A DNA stretch of 36,554 bases from Prescottella defluvii (GCF_000738775.1 NZ_JPOC01000075.1:1-36554); one strand, 5' to 3'. Shown: positions 26,787 through 36,214, counted from the stretch's first letter. Numbers and translations are program-made. Notes: generated by a model from the letters alone, not told the origin.

Positions 26787-27463
26787 CGCGGGTGCTGGTG
26801 GTCGACGACGAGCCACAGATTCTGCGCGCGCTGCGGATCAACCTCAGTGTGCGCGGCTACGAGGTCACGACCGCCTCGACCGGGGCGGCGGCCCTGCGGG
26901 CGGCGGCCGAGCGGCACCCGGAGGTGGTGGTGCTCGATCTCGGTCTGCCCGACATGGACGGCATCGAGGTCCTGGCCGGACTGCGGGGCTGGTGCACGGC
27001 GCCGGTCATCGTGTTGTCGGCGCGGACGGATTCGTCGGACAAGGTGGAGGCGCTCGACGCCGGCGCCGACGACTACGTCACCAAACCGTTCGGCATGGAC
27101 GAGTTCCTCGCCCGTCTCCGGGCCGCGGTTCGGCGGGGTGCGGCCGCGGCGGAGACGAGTGAACCGGTGGTGGTCACCGACTCGTTCACCGTCGACCTCG
27201 CCGCGAAGCGGGTCACGCGGGACGGGGCCGAGGTACACCTGACCCCCACCGAGTGGGGGATGCTCGAGATGCTCGTCCGGAACAAGGGCAAGCTCGTGGG
27301 GCAGAAGGAACTGCTGCGCGAGGTGTGGGGTCCGGCGTACGCCACCGAAACCCACTACCTGCGGGTCTACCTTGCCCAGTTGAGACGCAAGCTCGAGGCC
27401 GATCCGTCGAAGCCGCGGCACCTGCTGACCGAGACCGGGATGGGGTACCGGTTCCAGGAGTAG
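26783..27463 (+). CDS. kdpE: Response regulator KdpE
   Basis: A 226-residue OmpR/PhoB-family regulator. The receiver domain has VVDDEP, phospho-acceptor Asp in VLDLGLPDMDG, and the switch motif TKPFGMDEFLAR. The C-terminal winged helix has LTPTEWGMLEMLVRNKGK and THYLRVYLAQLRRKLE, the KdpE-type DNA-binding domain. It should activate kdp transcription when phosphorylated by KdpD. Its ATG overlaps the KdpD stop (ATGA), so the pair is translationally coupled. The candidate binding repeats are at 19393-19430. Confidence 0.96.
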   Translation: MTRVLVVDDEPQILRALRINLSVRGYEVTTASTGAAALRAAAERHPEVVVLDLGLPDMDGIEVLAGLRGWCTAPVIVLSARTDSSDKVEALDAGADDYVTKPFGMDEFLARLRAAVRRGAAAAETSEPVVVTDSFTVDLAAKRVTRDGAEVHLTPTEWGMLEMLVRNKGKLVGQKELLREVWGPAYATETHYLRVYLAQLRRKLEADPSKPRHLLTETGMGYRFQE

Positions 27464-27507
27464 CACTACCGGTCGGTTTCGAACTGGCGCCAGGGGCGGT
27501 CGTCCTT

Positions 27508-27513
27508 CATAGT
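27508..27513 (+). promoter_or_regulatory. Candidate -10 element before the AGCS symporter
   Basis: CATAGT differs from TATAAT at two positions and ends seven bases before the GTG at 27520. It predicts a transcript starting at the initiation codon, and no Shine-Dalgarno sequence is present. Confidence 0.35.
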
Positions 27514-27519
27514 CCCAGG

Positions 27520-28962
27520 GTGGACTCTCTTGTCGATGCCGTCACCGAGATCAACGACGCGTACTGGTACGTCGTGATCGCACTCCTCGTCGGATTGGGG
27601 CTGTACTTCACCGTTCGCTCCCGATTCGTCCAGGTGCGGTTGCTGCCGGACATGCTGCGGTCGGTGACGGAGCCGGCCGAGACGCTGCCCGACGGGCGCA
27701 CAGGGATCTCGGCGTTCCGCGCCTTCTCGATCTCCGCGGCATCCCGTGTGGGCACGGGCAACATCGCCGGTGTCGCGATCGCGATCAGCGTCGGTGGGCC
27801 GGGCGCGGTCTTCTGGATGTGGGTGATGGCGCTCATCGGCGCCGCCAGTGCCTTCATCGAGTCCACACTCGCGCAGGTCTACAAGGTTCGCGACAAGGAC
27901 GGCGGATTCCACGGCGGACCGGCCTACTACATGTTGTACGGGCTTCGTCGCCGATGGATGGGTGTCATCTTCGCGGTCGTGATCACCGTGACGTACGGCT
28001 TCGTCTTCAACGCGGTGCAGACGAACTCGATCGTCGACGCGGTGTCGACCTCGTTGGACTCGGACGGCCGCGGCATCGCGGTGGCCGTCGGTCTGGTCGT
28101 CGCGGCACTCACCGCGGCGGTCATCTTCGGTGGCGTCCGCCGGATCTCGTCGGTCTCGCAGGTGGTGGTGCCGGTGGTCGCGGGTGGGTACCTGGTGCTC
28201 GCTCTGATCGTGGTGGCGCTCAACATCACCGAGGTGCCCGGCATGTTCCGGCTCATCGTCGAGAACGCCTTCGGCATCAGCGAGGTGGTCAGCGGCGGAT
28301 TCGCGGCAGCGTTCATGAACGGCATCCGCCGCGGCCTGTTCTCGAACGAGGCGGGCATGGGCTCGGCGCCGAACGCGGGCGCCACCGCCGCGGTGTCGCA
28401 CCCCGTCAAGCAGGGTCTGGTCCAGAGTCTCGGCGTGTACTTCGACACCCTGCTGGTATGCACCGCGACGGCGTTCATCATCCTGCTGTCGAATCCCGAA
28501 TACGGCACCAAGGCGGGTGCGTCGCTGACCCAGAACGCCCTGAGCGCGCAACTCGGCGGCTGGACCGTGCACTTCCTGACCGTCGCGATCTTCTTCCTCG
28601 CGTTCACCTCGGTGATCGGCAACTACTACTACGGCGAGACCAACATCGAGTTCCTCACCGGGTCCCGGCGCGTCCTCAACGGTTTCCGTGCGCTGGTCGT
28701 CGTGTGTGTGTTCGCGGGTGCAGTCGGTTCGCTGCCGCTCGTGTGGGCGCTGGCCGACCTCGTCATGGGTGTGATGGCGACCGTCAATCTCGCGGCGCTG
28801 CTGCCACTCTCCGGCGTGGCGTTCCTGCTCTTCAAGCACTACAGCAGCCAGCGTGCGGCCGGGAAGGATCCGTCGTTCCACCGTGACGATCTTCCGGAGG
28901 TAACCGGCATCCAGGTATGGGACGAGGCACCGGCGGATGGCAGGATCTCCACTCATGGCTGA
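27520..28962 (+). CDS. AGCS family alanine/glycine:cation symporter
   Basis: The product has 480 residues from GTG 27520 (VDSLVDAVTEINDAYWY), close to the family's usual 450-490. About ten or eleven membrane helices. Family signatures are SISAASRVGTGNIAGVAIAI, GGPGAVFWMWVMALIGAASA and the FSNEAGMGSAPNAGATA helix break, with NYYYGE in the C-terminal half. It imports alanine, glycine or a similar amino acid with Na+ or H+; the exact substrate cannot be read from sequence. It follows kdpE by 56 bases but probably has its own promoter. Its 3-prime end overlaps the osmC start by eight bases. Confidence 0.9.
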   Translation: MDSLVDAVTEINDAYWYVVIALLVGLGLYFTVRSRFVQVRLLPDMLRSVTEPAETLPDGRTGISAFRAFSISAASRVGTGNIAGVAIAISVGGPGAVFWMWVMALIGAASAFIESTLAQVYKVRDKDGGFHGGPAYYMLYGLRRRWMGVIFAVVITVTYGFVFNAVQTNSIVDAVSTSLDSDGRGIAVAVGLVVAALTAAVIFGGVRRISSVSQVVVPVVAGGYLVLALIVVALNITEVPGMFRLIVENAFGISEVVSGGFAAAFMNGIRRGLFSNEAGMGSAPNAGATAAVSHPVKQGLVQSLGVYFDTLLVCTATAFIILLSNPEYGTKAGASLTQNALSAQLGGWTVHFLTVAIFFLAFTSVIGNYYYGETNIEFLTGSRRVLNGFRALVVVCVFAGAVGSLPLVWALADLVMGVMATVNLAALLPLSGVAFLLFKHYSSQRAAGKDPSFHRDDLPEVTGIQVWDEAPADGRISTHG

Positions 28963-29389
28963 ACAGACTCCCGCACCCGCGACCACCGAACTCTGGGTCG
29001 AGCGCACCGGAACCCGTCTCTACACCGGACGCAGTTCCCGTGGCGCCGAGGTCCTGATCGGATCGGAGTCGGTGGAGGGCGTCTTCACTCCCGGTGAGCT
29101 CCTCAAGATCGCCCTGGCCGCCTGCTCCGGGATGAGCTCCGACTTCCCGCTGTCGCGCCGTCTCGGTGACGACTACGACGCGACCATCCGCGTCTCCGGC
29201 GCGGCCGACCGCGAGAACGAGGTGTACCCCCAGCTCGACGAGGTCCTCGAACTCGATCTCAGCGAACTCGACGCCGAGGCCCAGGAGCGTCTCGTCGCGC
29301 TCGTCGAGCGTTCGGTCGACAAGGTCTGCACCGTCGGCCGCACGCTCAAGGCCGGCACCAAGGTGACGTTGGCGATCAAGCGCGACTAG
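28955..29389 (+). CDS. OsmC family peroxiredoxin-like protein
   Basis: The 144-residue protein from ATG 28955 (MAEQTPAPATTELWV) carries the two redox cysteines of the OsmC/Ohr family, in ALAACSGMSSDF (Cys57) and DKVCTVGRTL (Cys125). These proteins reduce organic hydroperoxides through a thiol mechanism. The first ATG (28937) would add six residues inside the previous gene. It overlaps the symporter stop by eight bases, implying coupled translation. In M. tuberculosis an OsmC-like gene (Rv2923c) lies between mutM and acyP, and this gene appears to be its counterpart. Confidence 0.87.
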   Translation: MAEQTPAPATTELWVERTGTRLYTGRSSRGAEVLIGSESVEGVFTPGELLKIALAACSGMSSDFPLSRRLGDDYDATIRVSGAADRENEVYPQLDEVLELDLSELDAEAQERLVALVERSVDKVCTVGRTLKAGTKVTLAIKRD

Positions 29390-29407
29390 CGCACGCCTGG
29401 TCGACCC

Positions 29408-29430
29408 CTGCCGTCACCCGATGACGGTAG
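29408..29430. terminator. Hairpin between convergent osmC and HNH gene
   Basis: CTGCCGTCA (29408-29416) pairs with TGACGGTAG (29422-29430) with one G-U pair and a five-base loop. It lies 18 bases after the osmC stop and 13 bases beyond the stop of the opposing gene. No T-tract. Confidence 0.5.
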
Positions 29431-29443
29431 GCGTCGAAGGCGC

Positions 29444-30745
29444 CTACGCTGCGCGCGGTCCTGCCCGCCCGTTGGCGGGGATGGGTTTCTTGTAGGGGTC
29501 GACCGTGCTGGGTGGTGTGAACCACGGCTTTCTGTCCGGGCCTATGCGCACTTCCCAGTGGGAGTGATGCAGTAGCTGGTGGTGGTAGCGGCAGAGCATC
29601 ACGAGATTGTCGAGGTCAGTGGGTCCGCCGTCGGCCCAGTGCTTTACGTGGTGGCCTTCGCAGTGGGCGGGTGGTGCTCCGCAGCCGGGGAATGCGCAGC
29701 CGTGGTCGCGGGCGATCAACGCTCGACGCTGTTTCTTCGACACGGTTCTGCTGGTGCGGCCCAGGCTCAGGGGCACTCCATCGTCCATGAGGATCGGGGT
29801 GAGGTGGCAGTCGCAGGCGAGCCGTCGTGCGGTCGCGATCGACAGTGGCCCCATGTGGGGCATGCGTGCGATGTCCTTGTCGCCGAACAGGTCCGACTCT
29901 CCGTCCGGATACGCCCACTCGTGAGCCGACTCGCTGCGGGCAAGGTCGGTGGCGTTGACGTGCAGCGATAGGTGGGGCCGCTCGCCGCCCTCGATGGGGG
30001 CTTTGCCGGAGTCGAGGTATCGGCGCAGGATCTCGGCGAACGCGTCCGCGCGCTGTTGCGCCGGGGTTCGGGCGCCTGTGGCGTCGTCCATCGGGTTGCG
30101 AGGCTTCGTCAGCGACGACAGTGCCGCCAGCAACATCTCCCCGGTGACGGCATCGAGGTCCCCCTTCACGGCGACGCGCCCGTTCAACGTCTTCGAGGCG
30201 TGGAATTCGTTGCGCTCGGTGTCCTCACTGGGTGGCAGTTCATCTGATTCGAAGATCCGCTCGAGTCGGGAGATGCAGGTGCGGACGGAAATGGTGGTGG
30301 CCGCGGGTCCGGTGGCGCTGTCCAGCAACACCTTCCGGCACGAATCCAACGCCTCGTTCGGCATACCGCGCGGCGGTGTCTCGCAAAACTTTCCGATCAG
30401 GGCGGCATGCTCGGCCGAAATGTCACCCGCATTGAAGGCGTCAGCGATCTCGGATTGCCGACCGAGCATCCGGCCCAACGCGAGGATCCGTGCCGCTGTG
30501 GACACTTCCAACAGTGAATTCGCCGCCAGCCACTGTTTGACGCTCCGAAACCCGAGGGTGTCGAACGAGACAACACGCTCGTCGATCTCGGCGACCATCG
30601 CGACCCGCAATGCTTCGAGGCGTTCGATCTCGCGGGTGACTTCGAGAGTGTTCTGCAGCAATGTGATTTCGGTGAGCAGGCGCACGTCGTCGGATTGCAG
30701 TGCGGTGGCTGCGATGCCCGTGTCGTTGAGTCCCCCCGGATTCAT
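29444..30745 (-). CDS. DUF222/13E12-type HNH endonuclease domain protein
   Basis: A 433-residue protein with an N-terminal DUF222 region (about 20-300, including RSVKQWLAANSLLEVSTAAR) and a C-terminal HNH nuclease domain. The latter is CAFPGCGAPPAHCEGHHVKHW and NLVMLCRYHHQLLHHSHWEV, with zinc cysteines and the His/Asn/His set. It belongs to the family named after the M. tuberculosis REP13E12 elements, whose biological role is unclear and some members of which are damage-inducible. A perfect LexA box and a -10 element precede the ATG (30743-30745), so it should be repressed until SOS induction. Codon usage is less GC-rich than in neighbouring genes, which suggests transfer. It is intact. Confidence 0.88.
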   Translation of the reverse strand: MNPGGLNDTGIAATALQSDDVRLLTEITLLQNTLEVTREIERLEALRVAMVAEIDERVVSFDTLGFRSVKQWLAANSLLEVSTAARILALGRMLGRQSEIADAFNAGDISAEHAALIGKFCETPPRGMPNEALDSCRKVLLDSATGPAATTISVRTCISRLERIFESDELPPSEDTERNEFHASKTLNGRVAVKGDLDAVTGEMLLAALSSLTKPRNPMDDATGARTPAQQRADAFAEILRRYLDSGKAPIEGGERPHLSLHVNATDLARSESAHEWAYPDGESDLFGDKDIARMPHMGPLSIATARRLACDCHLTPILMDDGVPLSLGRTSRTVSKKQRRALIARDHGCAFPGCGAPPAHCEGHHVKHWADGGPTDLDNLVMLCRYHHQLLHHSHWEVRIGPDRKPWFTPPSTVDPYKKPIPANGRAGPRAA

Positions 30746-30751
30746 GACTCT

Positions 30752-30757
30752 AGTTTA
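30752..30757 (-). promoter_or_regulatory. -10 element of the HNH gene
   Basis: TAAACT on the minus strand ends seven bases before the ATG at 30745, predicting a leaderless transcript. It lies directly beside the LexA box, so LexA would block RNA polymerase. Confidence 0.55.
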
Positions 30758-30759
30758 GT

Positions 30760-30775
30760 TCGAACTGATGTTCGA
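30760..30775 (-). promoter_or_regulatory. LexA (SOS) box
   Basis: TCGAACATCAGTTCGA on the minus strand is a perfect match to the actinobacterial SOS box TCGAAC-N4-GTTCGA. Both arms are exact. It sits where the -35 region of the HNH gene would be, 15 bases upstream of the ATG. Confidence 0.9.
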
Positions 30776-30965
30776 GTCAATGAAGGTGGCTGGCACATCC
30801 GGGCATGATCGGAGGGATCCGGCGTGTGCTGTCAAGCGTCACGTGTTCGAGTATCCGGCTCCTGAGCTTGGAGTCGGTCGACAGGGCGTCGGCCCACACC
30901 TCGGTCGGTTCGCTCGGGCAACGACGCGGCAGGTGGAAGTGGAACTGAAACCGACTACGGCGCAA

Positions 30966-31364
30966 ATGTTCACACCTGATCGACCTTACGAAACGGACGA
31001 GGCACACTGGCAAACCATGCAGCCCAATTCAAAACGTAGCTTGTGGGGAGGGGCCTGCTCCGCAGTGCTCTCGGCACCTGTCGCGGCTGGCTTGACAGCC
31101 CTGGTGTGGCAGTTCCCCATAGCTGTCGCCGGCACCGCCGGCCACTCCGTAGGGGCTGCAATCGGAGCGTCGGTCACCATGGTCGCGTTTATGACGTTGT
31201 TTTCAATCTTTGGCGGTGTGCTCGCTATCGGATTGGTGGGAGCCGGGGCCGGCTACCTCGTGCGACACCTCCGGTCTGGAGCTCCGCAGTTTGCCGGTAT
31301 CGCTGTTGGTTGTGCGTCGGCGTTGGCGGTTGCTGTCGCAGATGTCTTCCTGGCCGGTGGTTAG
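30966..31364 (+). CDS. Hypothetical small membrane protein
   Basis: I do not recognise this gene. From ATG 30966 it gives 132 residues with three or four hydrophobic segments (about residues 25-45, 50-75, 78-98 and 107-130), including AAIGASVTMVAFMTLFSIFG and GVLAIGLVGAGAGYLVRHLR. Residues 1-20 are acidic and polar. ATG 31017 is an alternative that keeps the hydrophobic part. The frame is open back to 30768, without conserved features. G+C is lower than in its neighbours, and no convincing ribosome binding site was seen. It lies head to head with the SOS-controlled HNH gene and downstream has only a doubtful reading frame. Function unknown. Confidence 0.5.
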   Translation: MFTPDRPYETDEAHWQTMQPNSKRSLWGGACSAVLSAPVAAGLTALVWQFPIAVAGTAGHSVGAAIGASVTMVAFMTLFSIFGGVLAIGLVGAGAGYLVRHLRSGAPQFAGIAVGCASALAVAVADVFLAGG

Positions 31365-31691
31365 AATTCGGGTCCCGCGGATGAGCAGTGGGTTTGGGTT
31401 CGGGATGCGGCGGGACGCGCGGTGGCGAGCCGCAGTCCCTCTGGCAGTGCTCAACTGGGATATGCGTCTCTTGTCTGCACTAACACGCCACCATTCGGCA
31501 AGGCCTTCGGACCGATCCGAGGTCCTGGTTCGACGGCGTTGTGCGGGTCGATTCCGATCCCGACAGGCTCGACGCCTGCGACGATCGCCGCTCGGGACGG
31601 ACCGAAGCATGGGGGACATGGTGCGGAATCGGCCCTGTATGCGGTGGGCTTCGACGGCACCGTCCGGAGGCTCACCCCGCCCGTCGGATAA
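31365..31691 (+). other. Doubtful reading frame after TAG, possible gene remnant
   Basis: The 326 bases between the hypothetical membrane protein and acyP hold no recognised gene. In the frame of the previous gene, 108 sense codons follow its TAG stop, up to TAA 31689-31691. The peptide includes ADEQWVWVRDAAGRAVASRS and ends YAVGFDGTVRRLTPPVG. The first usual start in it is GTG 31422 (89 residues). I do not recognise it, G+C at third positions is low, and no ribosome binding site is obvious. Open frames of this length arise by chance in GC-rich DNA. It could be a C-terminal fragment of a decayed gene. Confidence 0.25.
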
Positions 31692-31699
31692 TGGCAGCC

Positions 31700-31981
31700 A
31701 TGACCGCCGACATCGAACGCCTCACCGCCTGGGTTCACGGCTACGTCCAGGGTGTCGGCTTCCGATGGTGGACGCGGGCGCGGGCGCTCGAACTGGGGCT
31801 GGCCGGCCATGCCACCAATCACGCCGACGGCCGGGTGCTCGTCATCGCCGAGGGGTCGCGTGATGCGCTCGAGCGACTGCTGGTGCTCCTGCGGTCGGGG
31901 CAGACGCCGGGCAGTGTGACGCTCGTCGTCGAGCACTTCGGTGCGGCACGCGGGGGCCTTTCCGGGTTCGTCGAGCGCTGA
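31700..31981 (+). CDS. acyP: Acylphosphatase
   Basis: A 93-residue enzyme that hydrolyses acyl phosphates, from ATG 31700 ([20 protein letters not shown]). The family's catalytic residues are visible: Arg22 in [12 protein letters not shown] and Asn40 in [13 protein letters not shown] 31691 would add three residues and overlaps the preceding TAA. The position directly upstream of smc matches mycobacteria. The upstream region is weakly conserved, with no clear ribosome binding site. A -10 element for smc follows after eight bases. Confidence 0.88.
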   Translation: MTADIERLTAWVHGYVQGVGFRWWTRARALELGLAGHATNHADGRVLVIAEGSRDALERLLVLLRSGQTPGSVTLVVEHFGAARGGLSGFVER

Positions 31982-31989
31982 TCCGCCGG

Positions 31990-31995
31990 TAGAGT
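31990..31995 (+). promoter_or_regulatory. -10 element of smc
   Basis: TAGAGT ends eight bases before the smc ATG at 32004, so the transcript probably starts within a base or two of the ATG. No Shine-Dalgarno sequence precedes the ATG. Confidence 0.45.
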
Positions 31996-32003
31996 CGACC
32001 GTC

Positions 32004-35000
32004 ATGCATCTGAAGAGTCTGACGTTGAAGGGCTTCAAATCCTTCGCGTCCGCCACGACTCTGCGGTTCGAACCGGGGATCACGTGTGTCGTCGGACCCA
32101 ACGGCTCGGGCAAGTCCAACGTCGTCGACGCTCTCACCTGGGTGATGGGGGAGCAGGGCGCGAAGGCGCTGCGCGGTGGCAAGATGCAGGACGTCATCTT
32201 CGCCGGCACCGCGGGCCGTGCGCCGCTGGGGCGCGCCGAGGTGACGCTCACCATCGACAACTCGGACGGCGCCTTGCCGATCGAGTACTCGGAGGTGTCC
32301 ATCACGCGGCGGATGTTCCGCGACGGCGCCGGCGAGTACGAGATCAACGGCAATTCGTGCCGGCTGATGGATGTGCAGGAACTGCTCAGCGACTCGGGAA
32401 TCGGGCGTGAGATGCACGTCATCGTCGGGCAGGGGCGGTTGTCCGCCATCCTGGAATCCCGGCCGGAGGACCGACGTGCCTTCATCGAGGAGGCCGCGGG
32501 TGTCCTCAAGCATCGCCGGCGTAAGGAGAAGGCGGTCCGCAAGCTCGACGCGATGCAGGCCAACCTCGCGCGCCTGACCGACCTCACCGCCGAACTGCGC
32601 CGACAGCTCAAGCCGCTCGGCCGTCAGGCCGAGGTCGCTCGACGCGCACAGACCGTCCAGGCAGACCTGCGCGACGCACGCCTGCGCCTGGCGGCCGACG
32701 ACCTGGTCACCCGCCGGACCGAACTCGCCAGCCAGACGCACGACGAGAAGCTGGCCCGGCAGCAGCAGGAGACGGTGCAGGCCGCGCTCGAGGCGGCCAC
32801 CGCCGAACTCGGCGGGCACGAGCAGGCCCTCGCCCGGCTGGCACCGCAGGCCGAGGCCGCCGGTCAGACGTGGTTCCAGTTGTCCGCGTTGGCCGAACGG
32901 GTGAGTGCGACGATCCGGATCGCGCAGGAACGCGCGCGGCACCTGGACAGCGAGCCGGAGGCGGGACGCGGGCAGGATCCCGACGAGATGGAGGCCCGCG
33001 CCGAGCGGATCGCGCACGAGGAGGCCGAACTCGTCGCGGCGGTCGAGATCGCGCGCGCCACCCTGGAGGCGGCTCGCGAGCAACTCGCCGAACGGGAGGA
33101 GACCGCCGCGGACGCCGAGCGCGCGCACCTCGCGGCGGTCCGCGCGATCGCGGATCGGCGCGAAGGACTGGCCCGGCTGTCCGGGCAGGTCGACACCCTC
33201 CGGACGCGGGCCGAATCCGGCGACGCGGAGGTGGCGCGCCTGGACGTCGCGATCGGCGAGGCCCGCCACCGTGGGGATGCCGCGCAGGCCGAGTTCGACG
33301 CCGTGGAGGCCACGGTCGGGGATCTCGACGCGGGCGAGGTGGGGCTGGACGGTCACCACGAACGCGCCGTCGTGGCACTGGATCTCGTGACCGACCGGGT
33401 CGTCGAGTTGCAGTCGGCCGAGCGCACTGCGGGCCAGGAAGTGGCATCGCTGAAGGCTCGGATCGATGCGCTCTCGATGGGCCTCGAACGCAAGGACGGC
33501 GGCGCGTGGCTGCTCGAGCACCACGTCGACCGGGGCCTGACGGGTGCGGTCGCCGAACTGATCCGGGTCGATGCGGGATTCGAGGCCGCGGTCGCCGCGG
33601 TCCTGGGGCCGGCGGCCGATGCGATCGTCGCGGAGTCCGCTGCTGCCGCGACCGGTGCGGTGCAGGCGCTCAAGGACGCCGACGGTGGGCGGGTCGCGGT
33701 GCTGTTCGCCCTCGAAAACTCCAGCGGGACAGCACGACCCGAACTGCCCGGAGGGGCGAGGTGGGTCGCGGACGTCGTCGAGTGTCCCGAGTCGGTGCGC
33801 GCGGGAATGACGGCACTGCTGGGCGGTGTCGCGGTGGTCGACTCGCTGGACGACGCCACCGCGCTGGTACAGACGATGCCGTCGGTGCGCGCGGTGACCC
33901 GGGACGGGGACCTCGTCGGCGCCGGTTGGATCACCGGCGGCTCGGACCGTCGCCCCAGCACGCTCGAGGTGCAGGCGGCGATCGATGCATCCACGGCCGG
34001 GCTCGAGTCCGCCGAGCGGCGCGCCGAGGAGTTGGCCGCCGCGCTGGCCGGCGCGCTCGCCGAGCAGGCCGACCGGGCCGAGATCGCCGAGCAGGCCCTG
34101 GCCGCGCTGCACGAGTCGGATACCGCGCTGTCCGCCGTCTACGAGCAGTTGGGGAGGCTGGGGCAGGTCGTCCGCGTCGCGCACTCCGAATCCGAGCGAC
34201 TCGTGGCGCAACGCCTGAAAGCCGAGGCCGGCCGGGAGGAGACGCTGGCGGCGCTCGCCGAGCTCGAGGAACGGTTACGGCGGGCCGAGGCGGAACAGTC
34301 GGCCGGGGATCCGGCCGACGCCGGGGGACCCGATGCCACCACCTTCGAGCGGGAGGCGGCCGCGGCGGCGCTGACCGAGGTGCGCGCCGTCGAGGTGGAG
34401 GCCCGGCTGTCGGTGCGGACCGCCGAGGAACGTGCGGAAGCGGTTCGGGGCAAGGCGGATTCGCTGCGGCGCGCGGCCCACACCGAGCGTGAGGCGCGGG
34501 CCCGGGCGGAGCGGGCGCTGCGGGCCCGGCAGACCGCCGCGGCCGTCGCCGCTGCCGTGGCCGATGCCGGTCGACGGATCGCGGACCGGCTCGACCGGGT
34601 CGTGGCCGCTGCCGCCGCCCACCGGGACGAGCTCGCGCGCCTGCGCACCGCACACACCGAACAGGTCGAGGCCGTCAAGGAACGCGTCCGGCAGCTCACC
34701 GCCCAGATGGCGTCGCTCACCGACGCCGTCCACCGCGACGAGGTGGCCCGCGCGCAGGCCGCGCTGCGGATCGAGCAGCTCGAGGAGACGATCCTCGAGC
34801 AGTACGCGATCGCGCTCGACGACCTGATCGCCGAGTACGGGCCCGACGTGGCGTTGCCGCCGTCGGAACTGGAGATCGCCGAATACGAGCAGGCCCGCGA
34901 GCGCGGCGAGCAGGTGACCCGGCCCGCGCCGGTGCCGTACGACCGGGCGACGCAGGAACGCCGCGCGAAGCGGGCGGAGAAGGACCTCGCCACGCTCGGC

Positions 35001-35609
35001 AAGGTCAACCCGCTCGCGCTCGAGGAGTTCGCGGCGCTCGAGGAGCGCTACACCTTCCTCTCCACCCAGCTCGAGGACGTCAAGAACGCGCGCAAGGACC
35101 TGCTCGGCGTGGTCGCCGACGTCGACGCCCGCATCCTGCAGTTGTTCGCCGAGGCCTACGCCGACGTCGAGCGGGAGTTCGTCGACGTGTTCGCGAAGCT
35201 GTTCCCGGGCGGCGAGGGCCGACTGGTGCTGACCGACCCGTCGGACATGCTCACCACCGGCATCGAGGTGGAGGCCCGGCCGCCCGGCAAGAAGGTCAAG
35301 CGGCTGTCGCTGCTGTCCGGTGGCGAGAAGTCACTCACCGCGGTCGCGATGCTCGTGGCGATCTTCCGGGCCCGGCCGTCGCCGTTCTACGTCATGGACG
35401 AGGTCGAGGCCGCGCTCGACGACACGAACCTGCGCCGACTGATCGGCCTGTTCGAGCAGTTGCGCGAGAAGTCGCAGCTCATCGTGATCACGCACCAGAA
35501 GCCGACGATGGAGGTCGCCGACGCGCTGTACGGCGTCAGCATGCGCGGTGACGGCATCACCACCGTGATCTCGCAGCGGCTGCGCGGTCAGGACCTCACG
35601 ACCGGATGA
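32004..35609 (+). CDS. smc: Chromosome segregation protein SMC
   Basis: A 1201-residue chromosome condensation ATPase. The N-terminal ATPase half has [14 protein letters not shown] and Walker [10 protein letters not shown] (31-39), with the conserved Q-loop region in [21 protein letters not shown] long coiled coil (about 165-500) leads to a hinge (about 500-640, [20 protein letters not shown]). A second coil follows (about 650-1010, Ala/Arg/Glu-rich), then the C-terminal ATPase half with signature [17 protein letters not shown] and Walker [14 protein letters not shown]. It acts with ScpA and ScpB on the nucleoid. The length is normal. It is likely transcribed from 31990-31995. Confidence 0.96.
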   Translation: MHLKSLTLKGFKSFASATTLRFEPGITCVVGPNGSGKSNVVDALTWVMGEQGAKALRGGKMQDVIFAGTAGRAPLGRAEVTLTIDNSDGALPIEYSEVSITRRMFRDGAGEYEINGNSCRLMDVQELLSDSGIGREMHVIVGQGRLSAILESRPEDRRAFIEEAAGVLKHRRRKEKAVRKLDAMQANLARLTDLTAELRRQLKPLGRQAEVARRAQTVQADLRDARLRLAADDLVTRRTELASQTHDEKLARQQQETVQAALEAATAELGGHEQALARLAPQAEAAGQTWFQLSALAERVSATIRIAQERARHLDSEPEAGRGQDPDEMEARAERIAHEEAELVAAVEIARATLEAAREQLAEREETAADAERAHLAAVRAIADRREGLARLSGQVDTLRTRAESGDAEVARLDVAIGEARHRGDAAQAEFDAVEATVGDLDAGEVGLDGHHERAVVALDLVTDRVVELQSAERTAGQEVASLKARIDALSMGLERKDGGAWLLEHHVDRGLTGAVAELIRVDAGFEAAVAAVLGPAADAIVAESAAAATGAVQALKDADGGRVAVLFALENSSGTARPELPGGARWVADVVECPESVRAGMTALLGGVAVVDSLDDATALVQTMPSVRAVTRDGDLVGAGWITGGSDRRPSTLEVQAAIDASTAGLESAERRAEELAAALAGALAEQADRAEIAEQALAALHESDTALSAVYEQLGRLGQVVRVAHSESERLVAQRLKAEAGREETLAALAELEERLRRAEAEQSAGDPADAGGPDATTFEREAAAAALTEVRAVEVEARLSVRTAEERAEAVRGKADSLRRAAHTEREARARAERALRARQTAAAVAAAVADAGRRIADRLDRVVAAAAAHRDELARLRTAHTEQVEAVKERVRQLTAQMASLTDAVHRDEVARAQAALRIEQLEETILEQYAIALDDLIAEYGPDVALPPSELEIAEYEQARERGEQVTRPAPVPYDRATQERRAKRAEKDLATLGKVNPLALEEFAALEERYTFLSTQLEDVKNARKDLLGVVADVDARILQLFAEAYADVEREFVDVFAKLFPGGEGRLVLTDPSDMLTTGIEVEARPPGKKVKRLSLLSGGEKSLTAVAMLVAIFRARPSPFYVMDEVEAALDDTNLRRLIGLFEQLREKSQLIVITHQKPTMEVADALYGVSMRGDGITTVISQRLRGQDLTTG

Positions 35610-35674
35610 TTTCCGGCACCGACACCCGCGTGCGTGCATCCCGCACGCCGACCTTCGACTACATGGGAGAACCG

Positions 35675-36208
35675 ATGAACGCCCACAATTTCCCCGTCCA
35701 GACCGCGGACGGCACCACCGAGGACCTCAGCGCCCACCAGGGCAAGCTGCTCCTGATCGTCAACGTCGCCAGCAAGTGCGGGCTCACCCCGCAGTACGAG
35801 GGCCTCGAGGCGCTGCACCGCGCCAACCAGGACAAGGGTCTGCAGATCGTCGGGTTCCCGTGCAACCAGTTCGGCGACCAGGAACCGGGCGACGACGCCG
35901 AGATCCAGCAGTTCTGCAGCGTCAACTACAACGTCACCTTCCCGGTGTACGCCAAGCTCGAGGTCAACGGCGACGACGCCCACCCGCTGTTCCGGTACCT
36001 GCGTGCGCAGGCCCCCGGCGACTTCGGTCCCGACCACGGTTTCCTCTTCGAGCACGTCAGCAAGACGCGGCCCGAGGCGATCGGCACCGACGAAGTGAAG
36101 TGGAACTTCACGAAGTTCCTCGTCGGCCGTGACGGCGAGGTTCTGCGCCGCTTCGAGCCGACCGTCACCCCGGAACAGATCGCCGAGGAAATCGCCGAAC
36201 TGCTGTAG
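35675..36208 (+). CDS. Glutathione peroxidase family protein (thiol peroxidase)
   Basis: The product has 177 residues from ATG 35675, preceded by GGGAGA. The GPx motifs are NVASKCGLTPQYEGLE (peroxidatic Cys35, a Cys rather than selenocysteine), GFPCNQFGDQEPG (Cys63 and Gln65) and VKWNFTKFLV (Trp and Asn). The fold is thioredoxin-like. Bacterial members of this type usually use thioredoxin as reductant, and actinobacteria make mycothiol rather than glutathione, so glutathione is unlikely to be the true donor. ATG 35606 and ATG 35663 would add 23 or 4 non-conserved residues. It follows smc and ends at a strong hairpin before ftsY. Confidence 0.9.
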   Translation: MNAHNFPVQTADGTTEDLSAHQGKLLLIVNVASKCGLTPQYEGLEALHRANQDKGLQIVGFPCNQFGDQEPGDDAEIQQFCSVNYNVTFPVYAKLEVNGDDAHPLFRYLRAQAPGDFGPDHGFLFEHVSKTRPEAIGTDEVKWNFTKFLVGRDGEVLRRFEPTVTPEQIAEEIAELL

Positions 36209-36214
36209 GGCACC

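Noticed and set aside
24177-26816. An 879-codon minus-strand frame opposite kdpD
   Set aside because: Codon mirror of a high-GC gene, low-complexity Arg/Asp/His-rich product, no start signals or motifs.
31203-31619. A 138-codon minus-strand frame in the low-GC patch
   Set aside because: Arg/Ser-rich, no motif, no ribosome binding site; likely chance.
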